From assembly GCA_023392575.1 (NCBI GenBank), contig JAEVYV010000325.1, positions 1 through 5,927 on the forward strand: a DNA stretch of 5,927 nt. The letters are read 5' to 3'. This DNA is from Bacteroidota bacterium (GTDB lineage Bacteria; Bacteroidota; Bacteroidia; Chitinophagales; Chitinophagaceae). The translations under genes were made by a program, and so were the position numbers. The stretch's first letter is position 1, and each line of letters starts with the position of its first letter. The notes beneath the pieces are model-generated. The model was not told the DNA's origin. It saw only the letters and a list, made by a program, of their open reading frames with translations, and made no database searches. Below are positions 1 to 5,452 of this stretch, in pieces.

Positions 1-503
1 TTGACCACCAACTCGGGTCTTCTTTTAACCAAAGAGCTGTCGCTTACCGGGCCTCCCGATACATGGTGGGCACGATAGGGGTTCAACCAAACGTGCATTT
101 CCAATCCGCGGTCATGGGCGGCTTCTGTCCAAAACTGCAGCGGATCATAATAAGGATCGGGGGCCTGGCCCTGCACCCCGCTCAGGTAATACGACCAGGG
201 TTCAAGACTGCTTTGATACAAGGCATCGGCCTGGGGCCGTACCTGGAAAATAACGGCGTTGAAATTGTGCGCCTTTAAAAAGTCAAGGAGTTCAAGGGCT
301 TCTTTTTTTTGCTCTTCGGTGCTGAGGCCCCGTTTGCTGGGCCAGTTGATGTTGGCCACCGTGGCTACCCAGGCGGCCCGGAATTCGGTAAGGGCCTGGG
401 GTCCGTTTTGCGTGGCTTCTTTTTTGGGTTTTGTGGAAGCACAGGCATTTAAAATGAGCAAAAGAGCAAAGCCATAAGAAAGGCGCAGTAGTTTAATAAG
501 CAT
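1..503 (-). CDS. Family 10 glycosylhydrolase-like (GHL10/DUF187) lipoprotein, N-terminal part
   Basis: This is the first 167 residues of a gene that continues past the left edge, read by hand from an ATG at 503-501. Residues 1-21 form a lipoprotein signal peptide: a basic start (K4, R7), a hydrophobic core and a lipobox LNAC with the lipidated Cys at 21. After a short linker the GHL10 domain begins, with RAAWVATV at 42-49, INWPS at 52-56, the strand NAVIFQVRP at 82-90, and the MHVWLNPYR block at 136-144, all typical of the YddW/YngK group. Known members include E. coli DigH (YddW), which cleaves peptidoglycan glycan strands lacking stem peptides, so a cell-wall glycan hydrolase in the periplasm is the best inference. 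The catalytic region lies mainly outside the window and activity cannot be judged. No clear Shine-Dalgarno precedes the ATG, but the signal peptide fixes the start well. Confidence 0.9.
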   Translation of the reverse strand, partial: MLIKLLRLSYGFALLLILNACASTKPKKEATQNGPQALTEFRAAWVATVANINWPSKRGLSTEEQKKEALELLDFLKAHNFNAVIFQVRPQADALYQSSLEPWSYYLSGVQGQAPDPYYDPLQFWTEAAHDRGLEMHVWLNPYRAHHVSGGPVSDSSLVKRRPELVV

Positions 504-517
504 ATCGATAGGGGTTG

Positions 518-575
518 AAAAAATGAAGGCTAAAATTAACCCAAACCTTCAACAGTTCATCAGTTATCTAGCCTT
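518..575 (-). terminator. Possible weak terminator after the M48 peptidase gene
   Basis: On the minus strand, just past the peptidase stop, AAGGCTA (575-569) can pair with TAGCCTT (532-526), a perfect 7-bp stem. It is followed after two bases by six T residues (523-518). This has the layout of an intrinsic terminator, but the 36-base loop is long and I see no strong internal hairpin that would close it. It could equally be leader structure for the lipoprotein gene that starts at 503. Confidence 0.25.
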
Positions 576-579
576 AAAC

Positions 580-1662
580 TCAGTTGGACGATTTTATTTT
601 TTCAAACAGGGTGTGCAGGTCTTCCCTGGCACCTGCCTGTTGCGGATGTTTTTCAAGGAACCGGTTTGTTTCTTTCAGGCGGTCTTCTGTGAGCGGATGC
701 GTTGAAAGAAAGGAGAAGCTCCCCGGATTTTTTCCATCCTCTTGCTGCAGTGTTTGCATCAACTGACGCATGCCTTCCGCGGCGATGCCGTTTTGCAACA
801 ACAGCTCCATGCCTTTACTGTCGGCTTCTTTTTCCAGCGAACGGGAATAACGCAGTCCATTCAGTGCTTCGGCATTATTTACCAAAACCGCGGCAATGCC
901 GCTGGCATCCCCAAATACAGAAGCAAGAACAATGGTGCTGGCCGCACTTCTCAGCAATGACCGCAAACTGTGTCGTTCGTTCACATGCGTGCATTCATGC
1001 GCCAACAGGGCCGCAAGGGCTTCGGGTGTGTTCAGTTTTTTTAAAAGACCGGTATACACCACTACATTTCCGCCGGGCAGGGCGTAGGCATTTACGGTGT
1101 TGCTTTTAACCAGCGTAAGCCGTATGGGGTAATTTTTGCTGAGTTGTAATTGATCGGCAAAATCCTGCAACCGGTTGGTTCCTTGCTGGTCGATGGCTTC
1201 TCCTCTTGCCTGGGCTTCGGCCAGCAGAACGGCGTGGATCCGGTCGCCCATTTCAATTTCCTGTTGTCTTCCAATGGCTTTTGCACCCAGATAGGGAATG
1301 ATGGAGAGGATCAAAAAATACACACCAACAAAAAACGCCAGCAAAAAACCGAGAACCCATAGTCCCTTGCTTTTCACCAGGCGCCGCGGCAAAGAGGTAT
1401 TGGCTGCTAATACCTCTTTGGCAACGATCGAAGCCAGGGGGTTGTCCTTGGCAAACTGCAGGTAACGGGTTTTGTCCGGGTCAAGATAAAGAAACTGGTC
1501 GCCGTTTTTGGCTTCCTGCGTGGTGCCGGCAAGCGCAAAGCGGTGTAAAAGCTGGTTGTCGGCCACGGTGTACAGATGAACCGAGGCAGAAAAAAACAAT
1601 ACCCGAACCTCTTGCGGATCCCGACTCCTTTCGCTGTAATACCATGCGGTGTTGTTGCTCAT
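580..1662 (-). CDS. Membrane-anchored M48 family zinc metallopeptidase
   Basis: A 360-residue protein of the M48 family (HtpX/BepA/Oma1 type). The zinc site is HECTH at residues 222-226, with catalytic E223. The third ligand is E277 in the pattern E-x3-D (E277, D281), following the family's RYSRSLEKEAD segment. A downstream STHP motif at 320-323 matches the conserved region where BepA carries its regulatory histidine (here H322). One hydrophobic segment at about 100-125 is the only clear membrane span. There is no signal peptide, so the first 95 residues probably lie in the cytoplasm and the protease domain outside. The N-terminal part (about 6-70, beginning WYYSERSRDPQEV) resembles the small beta domain (DUF7092-like) that precedes M48 domains in other Gram-negatives; this is from memory of the family. 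No TPR repeats follow, unlike BepA. The likely role is quality control of envelope proteins; substrates are unknown. The TGA stop is at 582-580. Confidence 0.93.
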   Translation of the reverse strand: MSNNTAWYYSERSRDPQEVRVLFFSASVHLYTVADNQLLHRFALAGTTQEAKNGDQFLYLDPDKTRYLQFAKDNPLASIVAKEVLAANTSLPRRLVKSKGLWVLGFLLAFFVGVYFLILSIIPYLGAKAIGRQQEIEMGDRIHAVLLAEAQARGEAIDQQGTNRLQDFADQLQLSKNYPIRLTLVKSNTVNAYALPGGNVVVYTGLLKKLNTPEALAALLAHECTHVNERHSLRSLLRSAASTIVLASVFGDASGIAAVLVNNAEALNGLRYSRSLEKEADSKGMELLLQNGIAAEGMRQLMQTLQQEDGKNPGSFSFLSTHPLTEDRLKETNRFLEKHPQQAGAREDLHTLFEKIKSSN

Positions 1663-1695
1663 ACAGAAAGGCTAAAGATCCGGGTTTTGGTCAGA

Positions 1696-1712
1696 AAATC
1701 CTTCAAGGATTT
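1696..1712. repeat. 17-bp perfect inverted repeat upstream of the M48 peptidase gene
   Basis: AAATCCTT (1696-1703), a single C, then AAGGATTT (1705-1712) form a perfect palindrome with 8-base arms. It lies 34 bases ahead of the peptidase start codon at 1662. The one-base centre makes it a poor RNA hairpin, so a binding site for a dimeric regulator is more natural, but no regulator is known from this window and chance cannot be excluded. Confidence 0.35.
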
Positions 1713-1768
1713 CTTGATGCCGCAAGACAATTGGTTAGGGAGCGGAGAAAGCTTTTTCGGGATGTGGT

Positions 1769-1957
1769 TTATTCTTCGCCTTGTTTTTTTACCGGATGGG
1801 TATCGTCTTCCTGGCCCCTCCGTTGCTCGATTTCAAAGTTTTTGGGAATGCCCTGGTTGTCTTCCATTTCTTCCGAGTTAAACGTGTTTACCGCTGCCAT
1901 GCCTTTGGCCGGAGCGGTTTCGTTGGTGCTGCCCGGATTATAAATTTTTTCTTTCAT
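1769..1957 (-). CDS. Small hydrophilic hypothetical protein (62 residues)
   Basis: An ORF starting MKEKIYNPGS and ending QGEE. I do not recognise it. It has no Cys or Trp, no membrane segment and no signal peptide. It has about ten Glu and three Asp against eight Lys/Arg, giving a net negative charge, and it is rich in Asn, Pro, Gly and Gln, so it is probably largely disordered. For it being real: it lies in a 429-base stretch between two genes on the same strand with no competing gene, its composition is protein-like, and a purine-rich AAGGACG directly precedes the ATG. Against: that motif sits only two bases from the ATG, too close for a canonical ribosome site, and no family is evident. 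It may be independent, or share a transcript with the peptidase gene 106 bases downstream. Confidence 0.5.
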   Translation of the reverse strand: MKEKIYNPGSTNETAPAKGMAAVNTFNSEEMEDNQGIPKNFEIEQRRGQEDDTHPVKKQGEE

Positions 1958-1980
1958 CGTCCTTGTTTCAAATAGCCTTT

Positions 1981-2017
1981 AAAAACCCGTGCCATTTTAA
2001 GGTGGCCCGCCGGTTTT
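1981..2017 (-). terminator. Possible terminator-like hairpin after the SRPBCC gene
   Basis: On the minus strand AAAACC (2017-2012) can pair with GGTTTT (1987-1982), and inside it TGGC/GCCA (2006-2003 with 1994-1991) pair, with an unpaired internal loop between. The structure ends in a T run (1985-1981). It lies about 75 bases beyond the SRPBCC stop and about 24 bases before the small ORF, so it could end the former or structure the leader of the latter. The stem is interrupted and AT-rich, so the call is weak. Confidence 0.25.
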
Positions 2018-2091
2018 GAGGGCACAAAGGGGGCGACAGTATAAAATTGTATGTGGTTTAGGACCAGGATGTGTGGCGGCCCGACCGCCTT

Positions 2092-2517
2092 TTATTGCGA
2101 ATACTCAGCCAGCCATTTTATTTTTTGCAGCATTACCTGACAGTTTTGCGAGAGAAGCACATCCAAATTGCCAGAGGCTAAAACCACTTGCTGGGAAAGG
2201 ATGAGGCGGATGCCTCCTTCTTCGGGCACCAGCTCGTATTGATACTGCACCGGCTGATGCGAGAGCTCGGGCAGGTTGTATAAGCTGAATTGAAGTGAAA
2301 TTCCCGGCACCACCTCTTCAACCATTCCCTGATGAAAAGAGGGGCTTTTTTCTGCGTCTTCTTTTTTTAAAACAATGGGGCTTCCCTGAGTCCAGTCTGA
2401 GTGCAGCTCTTCGTGAAACAAAAATTGCTGGGAATAGTGGGAGCAGGTAAGCACCTTCCACACTTTGGTTGGTGGAGCATGGATGATGATCTCATGCCGT
2501 AGTGATTTTTTATGCAT
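2092..2517 (-). CDS. SRPBCC (START/AHSA1-like) domain protein
   Basis: A 141-residue protein made of one helix-grip (SRPBCC/Bet v 1-like) domain. Family signs are the opening strand HEIIIHAPPTKVWKVLT (8-24), the SDWTQGSPI segment (40-48) typical of AHSA1-like proteins, later strands (MVEEVVPG, LQFSLY, VQYQYELVPEEGG), and a long C-terminal helix at about 116-139 that ends the fold. There is no signal peptide or membrane segment, so it should be cytoplasmic. The fold forms a hydrophobic pocket; the ligand cannot be read from sequence, and stress-related or chaperone-cofactor roles known for some AHSA1 proteins should not be assumed. I chose the ATG at 2517-2515 because SRPBCC proteins begin almost directly with the first strand. 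An in-frame ATG at 2574 would add 19 residues that look non-conserved and would run through the hairpin at 2535-2554. Confidence 0.82.
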   Translation of the reverse strand: MHKKSLRHEIIIHAPPTKVWKVLTCSHYSQQFLFHEELHSDWTQGSPIVLKKEDAEKSPSFHQGMVEEVVPGISLQFSLYNLPELSHQPVQYQYELVPEEGGIRLILSQQVVLASGNLDVLLSQNCQVMLQKIKWLAEYSQ

Positions 2518-2534
2518 GTTGGTTGGTTGCTCAT

Positions 2535-2554
2535 AAAACGAGGGACTTCGTTTT
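2535..2554 (-). promoter_or_regulatory. Hairpin just upstream of the SRPBCC start codon
   Basis: AAAACGA (2535-2541) and TCGTTTT (2548-2554) form a perfect 7-bp stem with a six-base loop. On the minus transcript it ends 17 bases before the chosen ATG at 2517. It may affect ribosome access. On the plus strand two further T residues follow the stem, but there is no plus-strand gene to terminate. Confidence 0.35.
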
Positions 2555-2702
2555 TTAGTCTTAAGAAATTGCAAAAGTCTTGGTCCAATGCTTCCCCTCC
2601 GGTCGAAGAGAGCCTGCAGCCAACCTGTTTTTCAAGCAGCAGCTAATTGTCCCAACAAACCACCACTGCTATGGTAGCAAATAGAGCCGGCCGTTTAGCA
2701 AA

Positions 2703-2728
2703 CAAAAAGGCCTCTTCATCAGAGGCCT
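2703..2728 (-). terminator. Intrinsic terminator of rhlE
   Basis: On the minus strand AGGCCTCT (2728-2721), a five-base loop, and AGAGGCCT (2715-2708) form a perfect 8-bp GC-rich stem that runs straight into a T run (2708-2704). It begins 14 bases after the rhlE stop codon (2745-2743). This is the clearest terminator in the window and separates rhlE from the SRPBCC gene. The opposite side of the stem has no T run, so it acts in one direction only. Confidence 0.9.
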
Positions 2729-2742
2729 CGTAAATTTCTAAT

Positions 2743-3957
2743 TTAAGAATTGGTGATCTTTTCCCGCCTGCGGAAATTATTTCGCCTCGGGGGCTTTTGA
2801 GCGACCGGAGCAGACTGCTCATCCAGGACCTCAAACGGATGTGCCAGGGCCGGGATTTTTTGACCAATCAGTTTGTTAATACCTTTCAGGTTGCCCATTT
2901 CTTCGCGGCCATCGCAAAAAGAAAGAGCAATGCCGCTGGCACCGGCCCGGCCGGTTCGGCCAATGCGGTGTACATAGGTTTCGGCAACATCGGGCAGGTC
3001 AAAATTGATCACATATTCCAGGGCGTCCACATCAATTCCCCGGGCAGCAATATCGGTGGCAACCAGCACTTTTAATTTGCCTCGTTTAAAATTGTGCAGT
3101 GCGTTTTGCCGGGCACTTTGCGATTTGTTGCCGTGAATGGCATCGGCGGCTATATTGGCCTTTTTTAAATCTTTGGCAATGCGATCCGCGCCGTATTTGG
3201 TACGGGTAAATACCAGTGTTCGCTGAATGCTCAATTCCTGGAGCAGGTGCACCAGCAGGGACTGCTTGTTCTTTTTGGGAACAAAATAAACCGACTGTTC
3301 AATCTTTTCGGCAGTAGAAGAAACAGGAGCTACTTCCACCCGAACAGGAGCTTGTAAAAGGGAACCTGCTAATTCTGCAATTTGCGGGGGCATGGTGGCC
3401 GAAAACAACAAGGTTTGTTTTTGTTGGGGCAATTCCCGAATGATTTTTTTGACATCATGGATAAAACCCATGTCCAGCATGCGGTCGGCTTCGTCCAGCA
3501 CAAACATCTCCAGGTAATCCAGGTGTATATAACCCTGGTTCATCAAATCCAGCAGGCGGCCCGGAGTGGCAATCAATACATCGGTTCCATTGCGCAGAGC
3601 AATGGTTTGCGGGTGCTGAGATACGCCGCCAAAAATCACTTCGTGTTTGATGTTGAGGTGGCGTCCATAGGCGGCAAAGCTTTCGCTGATCTGCAGGGCC
3701 AGTTCCCTGGTGGGGGTTAAAATAAGGGCCCGGGTGTGCCGATACCCCTTGCTGTTGTGGTTTTGTTGCAGCAGTTGCAGCATGGGAAGGACAAATGCGG
3801 CTGTTTTTCCGGTGCCGGTTTGCGCCAGCCCTAAAATGTCTTTTCCTTGCAAAACCACGGGAATCGATTGTTGTTGTATGGGCGTGGGTGTGCTGTAGCC
3901 TTCTTTTTTAAGGGCTTTTAGAATAGGCTCAATAAGGCCTAGTTGTTCAAATAACAT
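2743..3957 (-). CDS. rhlE: DEAD-box ATP-dependent RNA helicase, RhlE type
   Basis: A complete 404-residue helicase that unwinds or remodels RNA duplexes using ATP, probably in ribosome assembly, RNA decay or cold adaptation. All family motifs are present in order: F3 and the Q motif (G20 to Q28, GYSTPTPIQ), motif I AQTGTGKT (45-52), Ia PTRELA (82-87), GG (110-111), Ib TPGR (131-134), II DEAD (155-158), III SAT (186-188), IV LVFTRT (248-253), [11 protein letters not shown] (300-309) and [10 protein letters not shown] (330-337). After the second RecA-like domain comes a short tail with a basic Arg/Asn patch (about 388-401), typical of RhlE proteins and a likely RNA contact. The start MLFEQLGL matches the usual family start, and AAAGGA lies eight bases before the ATG. 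A terminator follows and a structured leader precedes. The symbol reflects the closest subfamily; other DEAD-box names are possible. Confidence 0.95.
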   Translation of the reverse strand: MLFEQLGLIEPILKALKKEGYSTPTPIQQQSIPVVLQGKDILGLAQTGTGKTAAFVLPMLQLLQQNHNSKGYRHTRALILTPTRELALQISESFAAYGRHLNIKHEVIFGGVSQHPQTIALRNGTDVLIATPGRLLDLMNQGYIHLDYLEMFVLDEADRMLDMGFIHDVKKIIRELPQQKQTLLFSATMPPQIAELAGSLLQAPVRVEVAPVSSTAEKIEQSVYFVPKKNKQSLLVHLLQELSIQRTLVFTRTKYGADRIAKDLKKANIAADAIHGNKSQSARQNALHNFKRGKLKVLVATDIAARGIDVDALEYVINFDLPDVAETYVHRIGRTGRAGASGIALSFCDGREEMGNLKGINKLIGQKIPALAHPFEVLDEQSAPVAQKPPRRNNFRRREKITNS

Positions 3958-3965
3958 GAAATAAA

Positions 3966-3971
3966 TCCTTT
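3966..3971 (-). promoter_or_regulatory. Ribosome binding site of rhlE
   Basis: The minus strand reads AAAGGA here, eight bases before the ATG at 3957. It is the best-placed Shine-Dalgarno-like site in the window, supports the chosen rhlE start, and lies just downstream of the leader hairpins, where their folding could affect ribosome access. Confidence 0.5.
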
Positions 3972-3980
3972 CGTTTAATT

Positions 3981-4033
3981 TAAAAATTAAGCTCTGGTGC
4001 AGAGCTTTCTCATCATTAAGACCAGATGAGCTT
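3981..4033 (-). promoter_or_regulatory. Structured rhlE leader with two hairpins and an alternative pairing
   Basis: On the minus strand the rhlE leader holds, 5' to 3', a hairpin with stem CTCATC/GATGAG (4030-4025 with 4014-4009, ten-base loop). Next is an 8-bp hairpin AAGCTCTG-CAC-CAGAGCTT (4007-4000 with 3996-3989, three-base loop), followed by AATTTTT (3988-3982). The second hairpin plus T run resembles a weak intrinsic terminator 31 bases before the ATG. The upstream element (plus strand CCAGATGAGCTT, 4022-4033) could instead pair with the last arm (AAGCTCTGG, 3989-3997) in nine pairs with a three-base bulge, which would break both hairpins. The pairings are read directly; a regulatory switch (attenuation, autoregulation or cold response) is inference. 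Confidence 0.45.
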
Positions 4034-4081
4034 CTACAAAATAGGGGAGAAATTTATCAAGTCGTAACGGTATGATCGGAG

Positions 4082-4117
4082 TAAAGGTAGAGTATTGTTT
4101 GCAAAGAGTATGCAAAA
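4082..4117 (-). promoter_or_regulatory. Candidate Bacteroidota-type promoter for rhlE
   Basis: The minus strand reads TACCTTTA (4089-4082), which matches five of six fixed positions of the Bacteroidota -7 box TAnnTTTG. A TTTG upstream (minus, ending at 4113) stands 23 bases away, at the long edge of accepted spacing. Transcription would start near 4075 and give a leader of about 120 bases that includes both hairpins. The match is imperfect and a different start point is possible. Confidence 0.3.
4090..4116. repeat. Imperfect tandem direct repeat near the rhlE promoter region
   Basis: GAGTAT followed by GCAAA occurs twice in succession on the plus strand: GAGTAT 4090-4095 with GCAAA 4101-4105, then GAGTAT 4106-4111 with GCAAA 4112-4116. 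The first copy has five extra bases between the halves. The repeat overlaps the candidate rhlE promoter, so it could be a pair of protein-binding half sites, or simply a chance duplication. Confidence 0.4.
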
Positions 4118-4182
4118 AGATCAGAAATCCCAGGGAAGCAGAAGCAACCCAATACGGATGCGTTAGCGATTCCCACTCCTGC

Positions 4183-5331
4183 TTACTGTTCCTTTTTGGG
4201 AGGCTCCACTTTGTTTTCCTTTTCCAGTTTTCGTTGTATCCTTCTGGTTTTTTTGCGCAGCACCGGAAATTTCATGGGGCTGGCCGAGGGCCGTTCATCG
4301 CCCAGCAAAACGCCCCATTGTCTTAAAACCTCTGTGCGGTCAAAGACAATTTTTAAAACGGCAATCACGGGTAAGGACAAGAACATACCTGCCACGCCTG
4401 CCATGGCGCCGGCTATAATAACTCCCACAATGGTCACCAGGGCATTGATTTTAACCTTGGAGCCCACAATGCGGGGCATCAGAATGTTGTTGTCCAAAAA
4501 CTGCACAAAGGCAATGGTGCCCAGCACGGCAAAAATGGGCCATATTTCCTGGGAGGAGGAGAGCGTCAGCAACACGCCAATGATGTTGCCCACCAGGGCA
4601 CCCACATAAGGAATGAGGTTGAGCAGGGCGAAAATAGCGCCAATGAGGATGGCGTGTTTGATGCCGATAATCAGCAAGATGCCGCCCAGTAGCACCGTGA
4701 TGTATGTGATTTGGATCAGCAGTCCAATGAGATAGCTTTTAATGATGACTTCGGTTTCCCGCATCACTTCTTCCACTTTGGGATGGGTTGGTTGGGGGAA
4801 CCACAAAAACACAAAGCGCAGCAACAGGTTTTTATAAAACAGCAATAGGAAAATATAAATGGGCAGCAGGCCAAAGAAGATCAGGGTTCCGGTAACGGAA
4901 GAAGCGGCGCCGCTCAGCATGCCGGCGGCATAGTTTAGTAATTTGTCGTTTTGCTCGTTGAGAAACTGTATTTGCTTTTCCGAAGAAAAATGGGTCTTTT
5001 CACTAATCCAGGTACTGAGTGCGTTTAGGTGCAACTGCACATTGTTTTTTATTTGGGGAAAGTCGGATACCAACTGGCTTAGCTGGGCAGAAAAAAACCA
5101 AATGAGCAAACCCACAATAACGACGAGCAACAGCAGGGCCAGCACAATGGACAGGGTTTCGGGAAATTTCCTTCCCCGGAAAAAGCGGTACACGGGTAAA
5201 AGCATGATGGCCAGGAAAAAGGCCATAACAATGGGGGTAACAATATCTTTTCCCACAATCAGGATCATTCCTAAAAAGTAAAGACCCATCAATTCAATAG
5301 CTCTTCTTACAGTAAGCGGCAGGTTGGACAT
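4183..5331 (-). CDS. AI-2E family transporter (complete, first paralogue)
   Basis: A 382-residue polytopic inner-membrane protein of the AI-2E (TqsA/PerM/YdgG, formerly UPF0118) family. Hydrophobic segments lie at about 12-48, 58-80, 146-168, 198-223, 226-258, 264-277 and 296-330. Between the second and third is a soluble loop (about 82-140), a family trait. The diagnostic motifs are LLNLIPYVGALVG (236-248) and DNNILMPRIVG (280-290). The tail from about 345 is highly basic, then Glu/Lys/Pro-rich, and probably cytoplasmic. E. coli TqsA is reported to export the signal autoinducer-2, but other members have been linked to ion transport and most are uncharacterised, so the substrate is open. The start MSNLPLTVRR fits the family. 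The gene is divergent from a second paralogue. No clear terminator lies in the 225 bases before rhlE. Confidence 0.92.
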   Translation of the reverse strand: MSNLPLTVRRAIELMGLYFLGMILIVGKDIVTPIVMAFFLAIMLLPVYRFFRGRKFPETLSIVLALLLLVVIVGLLIWFFSAQLSQLVSDFPQIKNNVQLHLNALSTWISEKTHFSSEKQIQFLNEQNDKLLNYAAGMLSGAASSVTGTLIFFGLLPIYIFLLLFYKNLLLRFVFLWFPQPTHPKVEEVMRETEVIIKSYLIGLLIQITYITVLLGGILLIIGIKHAILIGAIFALLNLIPYVGALVGNIIGVLLTLSSSQEIWPIFAVLGTIAFVQFLDNNILMPRIVGSKVKINALVTIVGVIIAGAMAGVAGMFLSLPVIAVLKIVFDRTEVLRQWGVLLGDERPSASPMKFPVLRKKTRRIQRKLEKENKVEPPKKEQ

Positions 5332-5349
5332 GGCGTCAATTTAAGCAAT

Positions 5350-5388
5350 AAAACAACACCGGTCTTTTGCCCGGTAATGGATTGTTTT
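5350..5388. repeat. Nested inverted repeat between the divergent AI-2E genes
   Basis: AAAACAA (5350-5356) matches TTGTTTT (5382-5388) as an inverted repeat. Inside it ACCGG (5358-5362) matches CCGGT (5371-5375) around an eight-base spacer. It starts 18 bases before the ATG of the minus-strand gene (5331) and ends 64 bases before the plus-strand ATG (5453). It could be an operator shared by both promoters or a hairpin in the minus leader. I found no convincing promoter boxes here for either gene. Confidence 0.4.
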
Positions 5389-5452
5389 TTGACGGGTGGC
5401 AGCGCCTCAGCTACTGGTATCGGTTTTGCTTTGATCCATCATAAGCGCCATT

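Noticed and set aside
702..1109. 135-residue plus-strand ORF opposite the M48 peptidase
   Set aside because: It lies entirely antisense to the clearly conserved peptidase, including the HECTH region, and its translation is rich in Cys, Arg and His without any recognisable domain.
2075..2089. GGCGG/CCGCC hairpin directly after the SRPBCC stop
   Set aside because: In the minus direction no T run follows. The TTTTATT tract lies on the plus side, where there is no gene to terminate, so it was not called as a terminator.
2643..2867. 74-residue minus-strand ORF across the 3' end of rhlE
   Set aside because: It overlaps the end of rhlE out of frame and runs through the rhlE terminator, and no domain is visible.
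4060..4070. AAGTCGTAACGG resembles the conserved 3' end of 16S rRNA
   Set aside because: Only about ten bases match and the flanks, including the anti-Shine-Dalgarno region, do not; a chance match.
4142..4182. Possible terminator after the first AI-2E gene
   Set aside because: Only an interrupted hairpin (about 4155-4172) with mismatches and no T run was found.
4196..4609. 137-residue plus-strand ORF opposite the first AI-2E gene
   Set aside because: It is a shadow of the conserved membrane protein on the other strand, and its composition reflects reversed hydrophobic codons.
5389..5417. TTGACG with a 17-base spacer and TACTGG as a sigma-70-like promoter for the plus-strand AI-2E gene
   Set aside because: The -10 part matches poorly and Bacteroidota use a different promoter consensus, so it was not listed as a feature.
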